From a bacterium (GTDB taxonomy: Bacteria; SZUA-182; DTGQ01): DNA of 64,000 bases. This document shows positions 1-8,451 of this stretch, piece by piece. Each line of letters opens with the position of its first letter. The first letter of the stretch is position 1. The stretch spans positions 222,157-286,156 of the forward strand of contig JBFLZW010000001.1 in the NCBI GenBank assembly GCA_040755755.1, read 5' to 3'. The notes under the pieces were generated by a model that was given only the letters and a program-made list of their open reading frames with translations, was not told the origin of the DNA and made no database searches. The translations under genes were made by a program, and so were the position numbers.

Positions 1-3000
1 CGCGGCTATTTCACCTGCCCGGATTGCCAGGGCAGCAGGTTTAAGCCCGAATCGCTCCTCTACCGGATCAGGGGGCTGACCGTGGCACAAATCTATGCCC
101 TGCCGATCGGTGAAGCCCTGAGATTCTTTACGAATCTAACCGGCTGTGCTGCCGGTGAGCGGCAGCCTGATCAGGCCACCATGATGATCCTTCGTGAGAT
201 CATCAGCCGCCTGCGGTATCTTGACGAGGTGGGCCTTACCTACCTCACCCTGGACCGGCAGTCCAGGACCCTGTCGGGGGGAGAGGTCGAGCGCCTGAGT
301 CTGACCAAGGCCCTTGGCTCCTCCCTGGTCAACACCCTCTATGTTCTCGACGAGCCCAGTGTCGGCCTTCATCCCCGCGATAATCACCGCCTGGTGAGCA
401 TCATGAAGGAGTTGGCCAGACAAAATACCGTGGTTGTGGTCGAGCATGATCCGGAGATTATCACCGGCGCAGACTACCTTCTCGATCTTGGCCCCGGCGC
501 AGGGGAGGAAGGAGGCAGAGTGGTTTATGCCGGTCCATTTTCTGAAATTGACCGGGCTGAAGGTTCCAAGACTGTCAACTACCTGCTTGGCCGGACAAAG
601 ATTCCGGTTCCGGAAGTCCGCAGAAAGCCTGACCCTGAAAAGCTGATCCGGGTGAAGGGGGCCAGGGCCCATAACCTGAAGGGGATTGACCTGACGATCC
701 CTCTGGGACTTATGGTCTGCCTGACCGGTGTTTCCGGATCGGGCAAAAGCACGCTGGCTGAGGAGATCATCTATAAGGGAATCAGGAAGAAAAAAGGGTA
801 TTCCACGGATAAGCCGGGAGCATTCGATTCCCTGGAGGGAATTTCGGATATCGAGAATGTCATCCTGGTCGATCAGAGCCCCATCGGCAAGACCCCGCGC
901 TCTAATCCAATCAGCTATGTGGGGGCCTTCGATCCGATCCGCAAGCTCCTGGCCGGGACACCTGTGGCCAAGGACCGGGGATATACGCCCGGCATGTTCT
1001 CATTCAATGTCCGGGGCGGCCGGTGCGAGACCTGCGAGGGTAACGGCTTTGAAAAGGTGGAAATGCAGTTTTTATCCGATGTCTACATCACCTGTCCTGA
1101 CTGCGGTGGGCTGCGCTACAGGGAAGAGGTCCTTGAAGTTACCTATAAGGGAAAAAATATCGGCGATATCCTTCAGATGACGTTCTCTGAAGCCAGCAGT
1201 TTTTTTCACGACTCACCGGAGATTACCAGCCTCTTTCAACCGCTGATCGAAGTGGGCCTGGGATACCTTCGTCTGGGGCAGCCGGTCAATACCCTTTCGG
1301 GAGGTGAAGCTCAGCGGCTCAAGCTCACGAAACATCTGGCAGTGCGCACCCGCCGGCCTTTTTTATTCATTTTCGATGAGCCGACCACAGGACTGCATTT
1401 CGAGGATATCCATAAGCTGATGTCAGCCTTCCAGAGGCTCATTTCGGCTGGCCACACCCTCCTGATCATCGAGCATAACCTCGAGGTGATCAAATGCGCT
1501 GACTTTATCATCGATCTTGGCCCGGAGGGAGGAGATGCGGGCGGATATCTTGTGGCCTGCGGCACACCCGAAGAGGTGGCCAGGGTTTCGGATTCCCATA
1601 CCGGAAGGTTCCTGAAGAGAGTGGTCAGTGGTCAGTGGCCAGTGGTCAGTGGAGAGGAGAGAGTGGTCAGTGGTCAGTGGCCTGACTCCTCAAACATAAC
1701 TATCAGCGGGGCCAGAGAGCATAACCTGAAAAATATTACCGTGACCATCCCCCGCGACCAGGTGGTGGTGATTACCGGGATCAGCGGATCGGGAAAGTCG
1801 AGTCTGGCCTTTGATGTCCTGTTTGCCGAAGGGCAGCGCCGCTACATCGAGAGCCTGCCCGCCTATGTGCGCCAGTATCTCAGGATCATGGAGCGGCCGG
1901 ACCTCGATCTTATTACCGGCATTCCACCTACCGTGGCCATCGAGCAGCGAATGAGCAGCCTGCAGCGGCGATCTACCGTGGCCACGATCACGGAAATCTA
2001 CCATTACCTGCGCCTTTTGTTCAGCAAGGTCGGTGTGCAATACTGCCGGTGCAGCCAGCCCATTTCCCCTCAATCCGAGGTGCAGATGCTCAGGAGGCTG
2101 AAGGAGGGCTTTTCCGGCCGCACGGTTTTTCTTCTGGCACCCAAGGTTTTCCGGCGGAAAGGTATCTACCAGGATCTTTTCCGGCAGGCTGTCAAGAAGG
2201 GCTATCACCAGGCCAGAGTTGACGGGCGGATCATCCCCCTTGAACCAATGCCGGACCTTGCGCGCTACCGGGAGCACTCCGTCGATCTGGTCATCGGGAA
2301 GATCGACCCTGGCTCAGCCACCGAAGACGAAATGACTGCGGCCATCAGCACGGCGCTTCAGGAAGGCAGGGGGACATTCTCTGTCCTGAGTGCCGAGGGT
2401 GGTGCACGGGCAAAGGAGATGCGGGAGGAAATTTTCAGCCGCATGGGCTATTGCCCGCACTGCGAGACAGCCTTTGAGCCGCTCGATCCACGGCTTTTTT
2501 CCTTCAACAGCCGCTACGGAGCCTGTCCGGCCTGCGAGGGGCTTGGAATCGTGCCCGAAACCGGAGCAGCCTGCCCCCGATGCCCCCAGTGCCAGGGAAA
2601 GCGGCTGAATGAAAAGGCCCTGTCCGTCAGGGTCGCCGGATATACTCTGGCTGATATAACCGCTTTCAGTGTGGAGGAAGCCAGGGAGTTTTTCCCTTCG
2701 CTGAGACTGAACGACAGGGGCCAGGTTATCGCCGGGCTCCTGATTCCGGAAATCATGACCAGGCTGGAATTCCTGATCCGGGTCGGACTCCCCTACCTCA
2801 CCCTCGATCGCAGCGGGGATACCCTTTCAGGCGGCGAAACCCAGCGAATCCGCCTGGCCGCGCAACTGGGATCAAACCTTCAGGGGGTGTGCTACATTCT
2901 CGATGAGCCGACCATCGGCCTTCATCCCCGCGATAATGACCTGCTCCTCGATACCCTGTGGCAGCTCAAGACGCGCGGCAACAGCGTGATTATGGTCGAG

Positions 3001-4224
3001 CATGACGAGGAGACCATCCGGCGGGCGGACTGGGTCCTCGATCTTGGCCCCGGAGCTGGCCGGGAGGGAGGATATGTCATTGCCCAGGGGAGCCCTGACC
3101 ACATCCAGAGAGAACCTGCCTCAGTGACCGGAAAATGGCTCCGCGAAAGCAGCCGCTTTCAGATCACTTCCCGGAACCGAACGGCAAAGGAAGGAAAGTG
3201 GCTGACAGTCAAAGGCGCCACTTTGCACAATCTTCAGGATATCGATGTTGCTGTTCCGCTTGGCACCCTGGTTGTTCTGACAGGTGTATCCGGCTCAGGA
3301 AAAAGCACCCTCCTGCGGGAGATTATCCTGAAAGGTACCAGGGCGCTGCTGAACAGAGAAAGCATCCCTGATGACCCTGATGCCGGTGGAACCTTCCGGG
3401 AGATTGACGGCTGGCAGCACCTTGACCGCATCCTTGAGGTGGACCACTCACCGATCGGAAAAACTCCCCGCTCCACGCCGGGAACCTATGTCGGCTTTCA
3501 TGATGAGATCCGCCGTCTGTTCGCCGGGCTTCCCGAGGCGCGGATACGGGGCTTTGGGCCGGGCCGGTTTTCCTTCAATGTGAAGGGTGGCCGGTGTGAG
3601 GCCTGCGGCGGCGAGGGAAGGGTCAAGGTGGAGATGAGCTTTCTGCCCAATGTTTATGTTGACTGCGAGGAGTGCTCCGGCCAGCGGTTCAACGAGGAGA
3701 CGTTGAGTGTTACTTACCGGGGGAAGAATATCGCCCAGGTTCTTGCCATGACCATCGAGGAAGGGGCCGAGCTTTTTGCCAGAATCCCCCGGATTGTCCG
3801 TCCCCTTCGGCTCCTGACTGACCTTGGCCTGGGTTACCTCCAGATCGGCCAGCCGAGCAATACTCTTTCGGGCGGCGAGGCCCAGCGGATCAAGCTGACC
3901 TCGGAGCTTGGCAAGACGAGCCACGGACGAACCCTCTACATTCTCGATGAGCCGACCACCGGCCTTCATCTGGCTGATGTCGAAAAGCTGATGCAGGTTC
4001 TCCAGAGGCTGGTTGATCTTGGCAATACGGTGGTGGTTATCGAGCACAACCTTGAGGTGATCAAGGAGGCAGACTACATCATCGATCTTGGCCCGGAAGG
4101 AGGAAAGCGGGGCGGTAAGCTTGTGGCCAAAGGCTCACCGCGGGAAATCCTGGGGTGCGTGGACAGCTCCCATACTGCGCGGTTCCTGCGCAAGTATCTG
4201 GAGGGGGGAGTATCCTCTCTCTGA
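1..4224 (+). CDS. uvrA: Tandem-fused UvrA (excinuclease ABC subunit A), 5' end outside window
   Basis: UvrA is the damage-sensing ATPase of nucleotide excision repair; it loads UvrB onto DNA. The frame is open from base 1, so 1407 residues are visible and the N-terminus is missing. The visible part begins at a CPDCQG zinc-finger end. It then has the end of an NBD1 ([16 protein letters not shown]) and a complete NBD2 with Walker [10 protein letters not shown] near residue 243 and the [13 protein letters not shown] zinc module. After a repeat-encoded linker (residues 541-563) a whole second UvrA follows, with Walker A at about 593 and 1095 and signatures LSGGETQR and LSGGEAQR. One UvrA is about 940 residues, so the full protein is probably about 1,800. 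Tandem UvrA fusions are known in some bacteria. The first copy has E in place of Q in its NBD1 signature, so that site may have diverged. Confidence 0.93.
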   Translation, partial: RGYFTCPDCQGSRFKPESLLYRIRGLTVAQIYALPIGEALRFFTNLTGCAAGERQPDQATMMILREIISRLRYLDEVGLTYLTLDRQSRTLSGGEVERLSLTKALGSSLVNTLYVLDEPSVGLHPRDNHRLVSIMKELARQNTVVVVEHDPEIITGADYLLDLGPGAGEEGGRVVYAGPFSEIDRAEGSKTVNYLLGRTKIPVPEVRRKPDPEKLIRVKGARAHNLKGIDLTIPLGLMVCLTGVSGSGKSTLAEEIIYKGIRKKKGYSTDKPGAFDSLEGISDIENVILVDQSPIGKTPRSNPISYVGAFDPIRKLLAGTPVAKDRGYTPGMFSFNVRGGRCETCEGNGFEKVEMQFLSDVYITCPDCGGLRYREEVLEVTYKGKNIGDILQMTFSEASSFFHDSPEITSLFQPLIEVGLGYLRLGQPVNTLSGGEAQRLKLTKHLAVRTRRPFLFIFDEPTTGLHFEDIHKLMSAFQRLISAGHTLLIIEHNLEVIKCADFIIDLGPEGGDAGGYLVACGTPEEVARVSDSHTGRFLKRVVSGQWPVVSGEERVVSGQWPDSSNITISGAREHNLKNITVTIPRDQVVVITGISGSGKSSLAFDVLFAEGQRRYIESLPAYVRQYLRIMERPDLDLITGIPPTVAIEQRMSSLQRRSTVATITEIYHYLRLLFSKVGVQYCRCSQPISPQSEVQMLRRLKEGFSGRTVFLLAPKVFRRKGIYQDLFRQAVKKGYHQARVDGRIIPLEPMPDLARYREHSVDLVIGKIDPGSATEDEMTAAISTALQEGRGTFSVLSAEGGARAKEMREEIFSRMGYCPHCETAFEPLDPRLFSFNSRYGACPACEGLGIVPETGAACPRCPQCQGKRLNEKALSVRVAGYTLADITAFSVEEAREFFPSLRLNDRGQVIAGLLIPEIMTRLEFLIRVGLPYLTLDRSGDTLSGGETQRIRLAAQLGSNLQGVCYILDEPTIGLHPRDNDLLLDTLWQLKTRGNSVIMVEHDEETIRRADWVLDLGPGAGREGGYVIAQGSPDHIQREPASVTGKWLRESSRFQITSRNRTAKEGKWLTVKGATLHNLQDIDVAVPLGTLVVLTGVSGSGKSTLLREIILKGTRALLNRESIPDDPDAGGTFREIDGWQHLDRILEVDHSPIGKTPRSTPGTYVGFHDEIRRLFAGLPEARIRGFGPGRFSFNVKGGRCEACGGEGRVKVEMSFLPNVYVDCEECSGQRFNEETLSVTYRGKNIAQVLAMTIEEGAELFARIPRIVRPLRLLTDLGLGYLQIGQPSNTLSGGEAQRIKLTSELGKTSHGRTLYILDEPTTGLHLADVEKLMQVLQRLVDLGNTVVVIEHNLEVIKEADYIIDLGPEGGKRGGKLVAKGSPREILGCVDSSHTARFLRKYLEGGVSSL
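1621..1690. repeat. Ten heptanucleotide units inside uvrA
   Basis: Seventy bases with strict 7-nt periodicity (units GTGGTCA, GTGGCCA, GTGGAGA and similar, ending in GACTCCT) lie in frame between the two UvrA copies. Three units equal 21 nt, so the encoded peptide repeats every seven residues ([21 protein letters not shown]). The same heptad family occurs between genes elsewhere in the window. The linker is therefore repeat DNA that has become coding sequence. Confidence 0.9.
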
Positions 4225-4420
4225 ATCAGTTCTTTAAGGGAGCATTACCAGATTGTTACAACCGGGTCCCTATGGAGTATCCTTGAACAAATTTGCAAAA
4301 TTGCCAATTTTAGCATTTTTGCAACAACAAAACTGCCATTTTTCCGATATTCACCTGTTGAGAGCTGAAAGTTGATTTAGTAATTGTTTGAAAAATAATG
4401 TCCGAAAATAGAACAAAGTT

Positions 4421-4436
4421 TGGCATCCAAGTTGCA
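4421..4436 (+). promoter_or_regulatory. Putative sigma-54 promoter
   Basis: TGGCATCCAAGTTGCA matches the RpoN consensus TGGCAC-N5-TTGCA: GG and GC are in the -24/-12 positions with correct spacing, and the only mismatch is T for C at the sixth base. The transcription start would fall near 4448, about 33 nt before the ATG at 4481. No enhancer site was identified. Confidence 0.6.
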
Positions 4437-4480
4437 ATGTTAGAAAAACAAGAATCCACTAATAAAAGGGGGTGAATTTA

Positions 4481-4600
4481 ATGACTATCTTTATGTTATT
4501 ATTTTATCTTTTTATCGTGCCAATGGGATCGGATATTATCGAAAAAGCTGCTCATGGTGATAAGTCCCTACTGAATCAGAACAAGAAAAGTCTATGGTGA
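4481..4600 (+). CDS. Small membrane or exported peptide, 39 aa
   Basis: A 39-codon reading frame starts with ATG behind a good Shine-Dalgarno (AAGGGGGTG, 6-8 nt upstream) and just below the sigma-54-like site. Residues 3-15 are strongly hydrophobic (IFMLLFYLFIVPM). A short charged tail follows, rich in K, N, D and E and ending in W. I do not recognise a family. The promoter, Shine-Dalgarno and hydrophobic N-terminus together favour a real small gene, possibly a membrane or secreted peptide. It could also be a leader or a chance frame. Confidence 0.45.
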   Translation: MTIFMLLFYLFIVPMGSDIIEKAAHGDKSLLNQNKKSLW

Positions 4601-5127
4601 AAGGTGCTCATGGTGCTGGAATATCAAAGTTGTTTATCACTTTCTCTGGGGGGGAGCAGGAGTCAGGTTGAAGGGTGGAATATAAATCCCGTTCCATTAT
4701 TTCCCACAACATACCTCACTCAACTCCTTCAGGTTAGAGGGCTTGGCTACTACTCCCCTGGATCTGTATGTGCGCTATTCAGAATTTAATCAGGACCACC
4801 TGATTATCCTGATTATCCGCATGAAACAATCTCCCTAAACTTCGGGGAGACCATTTTCCGAAGGTTGCGGATAGCGGCATCAATTCGTATCCTGCCTGCT
4901 ACAGCATTTCCCTGATACTTGACAAGGCGATCAATGCTCTTCCGTGATTGTATTGTATAATAAATAATCATCTTGCTCATTTTTTTTACAATCCAGCAGG
5001 TGTTTCCCATCAGTCCCCTCATACCCTTTCCTGATTTCAGCCGAGATAGTCATTGTCAGGAAGTAGAGTTTCACTTTTACTTACCGACAATTATTACTCA
5101 GCGAGTAAAGAGAGGTTAGGTGACAGT
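4601..5127. other. Intergenic, no convincing gene
   Basis: About 530 bases separate the small peptide gene from the exported protein gene at 5128. Frames on both strands are short, lack a convincing ribosome binding site and resemble no family I know. The minus-strand frame at 4813-5022 is lysine/arginine-rich and unsupported. No sigma-54 site or strong hairpin was found. Confidence 0.5.
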
Positions 5128-5463
5128 ATGGACAAAAAACTCAAATCAATCTTGATATTTATTTGTGTCTGGGGCTTGGTGGCTTATCCGGTTTTCGTGG
5201 GTTTCGCCTGTGCCGACAGTGATGGAGGGCCGGTAACGTCAGGGAGGAATAAAGCTTCCATCTTCATGAACATCCTGTCGCTCGAACAGACTGTTACACC
5301 CGAAGAGATTGTACCTATTCCGGAAGTTGTTCAGAATATGATTGAAAATTTGCCAGTGGACATGGAAACTGCTGAAAAAATTAAGGATGATATAGCTGCC
5401 TGGACGACAAGGCAGAGAAACCGCATGACGTGGTGGCGGGCACATACGATGATCGATTATTAA
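5128..5463 (+). CDS. Small exported protein of unknown function, 111 aa
   Basis: The ATG at 5128 lies about 10 nt after a GAGGTTAGGTGA Shine-Dalgarno-like stretch; starting there puts an N-terminal KK pair and a hydrophobic core at the front. Residues 1-30 look like a cleavable signal peptide (MDKKLK, then about 18 hydrophobic residues ending at FACA-DSDG). The mature part is about 80 residues, acidic and helical, with PEEIVPIPEVV and a C-terminus rich in W, R and H. No family was recognised. It lies between the sigma-54-driven peptide and the acyltransferase, all on one strand, but gaps of several hundred bases argue against one operon. Confidence 0.6.
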   Translation: MDKKLKSILIFICVWGLVAYPVFVGFACADSDGGPVTSGRNKASIFMNILSLEQTVTPEEIVPIPEVVQNMIENLPVDMETAEKIKDDIAAWTTRQRNRMTWWRAHTMIDY

Positions 5464-6094
5464 CTCCATTCATATCCTGCAGGCCGCCACTCATTTTTCC
5501 CGGCATGCCTCGACAGCCTTTCCGCCATGAATTGCTCATTGGACAATGAACTGATGACGAATGGCTGTCGAGGCACATTTTCAAGAGCCTTTGCCCGATG
5601 GTTCCGGGCAGGCTCCATCAACACCGGCACCAGCAAGTTCATCTCACCGCAAACACAGGGTATAAAGGCAGTATACATAATTATGGGATTACTGTGCATA
5701 AACCGTATGACAATTTTTCGCACAACACGAAAGCTCAGAGCTTAATTTTTTTGGAGGAAACCCATAAGGATAAAATTTCAGATACTACTTCCCTCAGCCT
5801 GTCCATCCAAAGGAGGGAACATAACTCTTTGTAAAGGCTTGACCTTGACTTTTCCGGGGATGATCCGGAGAGTCCTTTTGGCAGTTGTGAACATTTTTTT
5901 AAGGTGTTTGAGTCAGGAAATATTCAATCATTCTCCGGCCTCAAAAAGGTTGGCATCGAAATTGAAATATAAAACATAAGGCAAAAAGCAGCCTAAAATA
6001 TGACCGAGGAACATTGTTCAATCCTATTTACAGCAGGAGTGTTTATATATTCTGGTACAACGTCGGTGAGTTATTAATTTAAGGAGGTGAACAA
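5464..6094. other. Intergenic with a large inverted repeat and a degenerate sigma-54-like site
   Basis: Roughly 630 bases hold no supported gene. They contain the inverted repeat at 5506-5575. At 5951-5966 TGGCATCGAAATTGAA resembles the sigma-54 site at 4421 but has GA where the -12 GC should be. Two AGGAGG-like stretches (about 5751 and 5813) are not followed by a usable start codon. Confidence 0.5.
5506..5575. repeat. 13-bp inverted repeat with a nested inner palindrome
   Basis: TGCCTCGACAGCC (5506-5518) is perfectly complementary to GGCTGTCGAGGCA (5563-5575). The 44-nt loop contains a second palindrome (TCATTG-GA-CAATGA, 5536-5549). No T-tract follows, so it is not a classic terminator. 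It could be a processed RNA, a decayed mobile-element end or a protein-binding structure. Confidence 0.55.
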
Positions 6095-6709
6095 ATGGCA
6101 GGTCAGATGGATATCTTTGTTCGAAGAGCAAAGACGGAAGAAGGTTTGAAACGGGTTTTTGATATTCGTTGGGCAGGATATAAAAAGTATGCGAATAGCA
6201 AGGAGGAACTTATTGATAAGTATGATTTCGCCCCGAATGTTACTCTTCTCCTCGCTGAGGATGGATTTCATGAGCCGGTGGGGACGATGAGGATTCTCGA
6301 TCGACGACACGGGAAAATAGAGCTTGATGAATTTATCGAGGTTGACACGCTCATTCCTGAAAATGAAAAGCCATGTGCAGAAATAACCCGCTTCTCATTT
6401 TCCAAGCACCTGAAATCAAAATTGATTAAATTCCTGCTCTGGAAGGCAGTTTTCCGGTATTGCCAGGACAACCAGATCAATACATTGCTGATCTCAATGC
6501 CTCCGTCCGCTGCCCGTGACTATCAGCGACTTTTTCTCCTGGAAGATACCGGCCCTTCAGGGGTGTATCATCACCGCCTCTTGGGAAATACAGAGCATCA
6601 TACCTTTAAGTGTGATGTTCCCCGGACAATGGAGTTTTTGAGGTCCAGTAAACATCCACTATATGATTTTTTCTGCACGGATAATCACCCTAATATCAGT
6701 ATGGACTGA
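6095..6709 (+). CDS. FeeM/LuxI-like N-acyltransferase (GNAT fold), 204 aa
   Basis: This resembles the N-acyl amino acid synthase (FeeM) / acyl-homoserine lactone synthase branch of the GNAT fold, which transfers an acyl chain from acyl-ACP or acyl-CoA to an amine. Support comes from DIRWAGYKKY near residues 23-32, a central VGTMRILDR beta-strand (62-70), and CAEITRF (94-100), equivalent to the E...RF active-site strand of LuxI-type enzymes. Length is typical. The start has a strong Shine-Dalgarno (AAGGAGGTGA, about 7 nt upstream). Such enzymes can make acyl amino acid signals or lipids and are also found with exosortase systems. No exosortase is visible here, and the substrate is unknown. Confidence 0.72.
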   Translation: MAGQMDIFVRRAKTEEGLKRVFDIRWAGYKKYANSKEELIDKYDFAPNVTLLLAEDGFHEPVGTMRILDRRHGKIELDEFIEVDTLIPENEKPCAEITRFSFSKHLKSKLIKFLLWKAVFRYCQDNQINTLLISMPPSAARDYQRLFLLEDTGPSGVYHHRLLGNTEHHTFKCDVPRTMEFLRSSKHPLYDFFCTDNHPNISMD

Positions 6710-7146
6710 TAAAGGTTCTTTCTATCAATATCTTGACACGGGGAAATATTACCCGTACCACTTCAGGCATGGATGTGGTCAGCATGCCTCGGCTGTGTCG
6801 GTGTATGCTGCATGCCTCTTGAGCCTGGAGTTGAGAATTCAGGAGTCAGGAGTCAGAAGCCGGGAGTCAGAAGAAAAGATAGCTTTTATTCTAGCTCCTG
6901 ACTCCTGACTCCTGCGCAGTATATCTTCTTTCCAGCTTCTTGCCTTGTCGCTGTTTTTCTCCGAAAAGACCGATACCGATGCAGAATCATTCGAGCTTAA
7001 GCTGTCGTATGAAGGTGGATATTGGAACCGCTGCCCCGGTCATAGATATCCATGAGCTATAAGCCAGAGTTGAGCTTGCGCCGCAGGTATTTGTGGTGCG
7101 TAAAGTCTAACCATCCATAAGCAATCTGCTGGTGAGGAGATATCAG
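6710..7146. other. Intergenic carrying a heptad-repeat hairpin
   Basis: This gap of about 440 bases contains the heptad array at 6840-6914 and otherwise no supported gene. The following flavin reductase gene has its own Shine-Dalgarno at 7131-7139. Confidence 0.5.
6840..6914. repeat. CAGGAGT-type heptad array with inverted second half
   Basis: In-phase heptads CAGGAGT, CAGGAGT, CAGAAGC, CGGGAGT and CAGAAGA (6840-6874) are followed after an AT-rich spacer by the opposite-strand form (CTCCTGA units, 6895-6914). The two halves can fold into a long hairpin. The same design recurs at 39002-39103. Confidence 0.85.
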
Positions 7147-7695
7147 ATGAAAAAAGAAATCCCTATTGAACTGGCAAACCGTTTGATTAATCACGGTCCG
7201 CTTGTTCTGGTAACTTCACTCTACAAGGACAAAGCCAACATCATACCCGTTGCCTGGCAGACCCCGGTCAGCATCTCTCCCGCGTTGGTGGCCATTTCCA
7301 TTAATCAGAATTCATTATCAGCGGAGCTCATTGACGCAGCGGAGGAGTTCGTTATCAACGTGCCACCTATCAGTCTGCTGGATAAAGTAAAGTTCTGCGG
7401 GGCCCAGTCAGGGCGGGAAGTGAACAAATTCGACCAGGCGGGATTGACGCCTCTCAGGGCCAGGGTAGTTAAACCATCGCTCATTGAAGAATGCATTGGA
7501 CATATTGAGTGTCAGCTTTTCGGCAGACAGAGCGTGGGTGACCATAAACTTTTCATAGGCGGGGTGGTTTCAGCATCCGTTGATGAGGATAAATTCGATA
7601 ACTTCCTGAAAGCTCATATGGATGGGTGCAGGACACTCCATCATCTGTGGGGGAGTTACTTTCTGTCTTCAGGAAACCTGATGCCGCTCGACTGA
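7147..7695 (+). CDS. Flavin reductase-like (FMN-binding split barrel) protein
   Basis: The 182-residue product matches the flavin reductase-like / DIM6-NTAB family, which binds FMN in a split beta-barrel. Family-type stretches are VLVTSLYKDKANIIPVAWQTPVS near the N-terminus, ALVAISI(N), FVINVPP, and the FCGAQSGREVNKFDQAGL segment typical of FMN-contacting loops. I chose the ATG at 7147 because GGTGAGGAGA lies 7 nt upstream; an in-frame GTG at 7132 lies inside that Shine-Dalgarno. The reaction is unknown: family members act as flavin reductases, oxygenase partners or simple flavoproteins. Confidence 0.85.
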   Translation: MKKEIPIELANRLINHGPLVLVTSLYKDKANIIPVAWQTPVSISPALVAISINQNSLSAELIDAAEEFVINVPPISLLDKVKFCGAQSGREVNKFDQAGLTPLRARVVKPSLIEECIGHIECQLFGRQSVGDHKLFIGGVVSASVDEDKFDNFLKAHMDGCRTLHHLWGSYFLSSGNLMPLD

Positions 7696-7725
7696 CCTGG
7701 TTGCGGGTTAAGGATAAGCCAATCT

Positions 7726-7753
7726 ACCCCCTCCCCCTTGAGGGGGAGGGGGT
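7726..7753. terminator. Perfect 12-bp palindrome between convergent genes
   Basis: ACCCCCTCCCCC, loop TTGA, GGGGGAGGGGGT forms a very stable hairpin between two convergent genes (flavin reductase and copper-binding protein). No U-tract follows on either strand, so termination is inferred from position and stability. It also resembles a dispersed C/G-rich palindrome seen at 34160-34205. Confidence 0.55.
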
Positions 7754-7772
7754 AAGTTAGGGGGGAGTCCCC

Positions 7773-8295
7773 TTATTGCATAGCCGCCAGCAGATCATTG
7801 CAGACCTGGGCACAACGGGCGCAGGTATCGGAGCATATCTGGCAGTGCCCATACTGCTCGGCATGTTTCTCGCACTCCTGAGTGCATTCCAGGCATGCCA
7901 CTATGCACGTCTGGAGCTGGCTGCGCACGACATTCATTGGCGTTTCAGTCAGCCGGGAAAGCAGCCTGCCGGTTGTGTCGCAGATATCCGCACAATCCGT
8001 GTTCAGCCGAATGCATGCGGCGAGCATCGGATCTTTTTCACCCACACAGGCATCAGCGCAGGCAGTGCAGGTCTGACTGCACAGGGAGGTTTCATCAATA
8101 GCCGCCACCAGCTTATCCCTGTACTTTTCTACCGTCTGCCGATAAGGATGAGCGTCCAGCATCGCCTCAACATGGTGGCTCGTCACTTCACCATCTTTAG
8201 CCTCTGCCGGTGACCATGTGCTGATTCCCAGAAAAACACCAGCCAATATCAGCGCTATCCAGCCAATAACCGTCCATCTTCTATTTTCCTCTCAT
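7773..8295 (-). CDS. Cys-rich four-helix-bundle copper-binding protein, apparent frameshift in signal peptide
   Basis: The body (7773-8246) has many Cys in CxxxC/CxxC spacing along predicted helices (SLCSQTCTACADAC, DCADIC, TCIVACLECTQEC, CQICSDTCARCAQVC). This is the pattern of Csp/DUF326-type four-helix bundles that store Cu(I) through inward-facing thiols. The frame continues upstream through a hydrophobic signal core (WTVIGWIALILAGVFLG) but has no start codon before a stop. An ATG at 8293-8295 with a strong AAGGAGG (8301-8307) lies one base out of frame. Deleting one A from the A4 run (complement of 8284-8287) joins them into a perfect signal peptide. This is a sequencing error, a pseudogene or recoding. 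Confidence 0.8.
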
Positions 8296-8451
8296 ATAAT
8301 CCTCCTTATAATCCCTTCTTCAGGTATTATTATCGAATAATACTACGCTCGCGGGAAAAATGTAACCTGAAGATGTATTCGACAGAAATGAATAAAAGTA
8401 TTGCCGGGAGGATATGGATGCAGATCAATACACTGCTGAATGATATATAGA

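Noticed and set aside
4813..5022. Minus-strand 69-codon basic frame
   Set aside because: No homology recognised, no ribosome binding site and atypical composition.
5460..5745. Overlapping frames on both strands between 5460 and 5745
   Set aside because: No motif or ribosome binding site; the region is dominated by the inverted repeat.
5951..5966. Second sigma-54 promoter before the acyltransferase
   Set aside because: The -12 GC is replaced by GA, which normally abolishes recognition; kept only as a weak resemblance.
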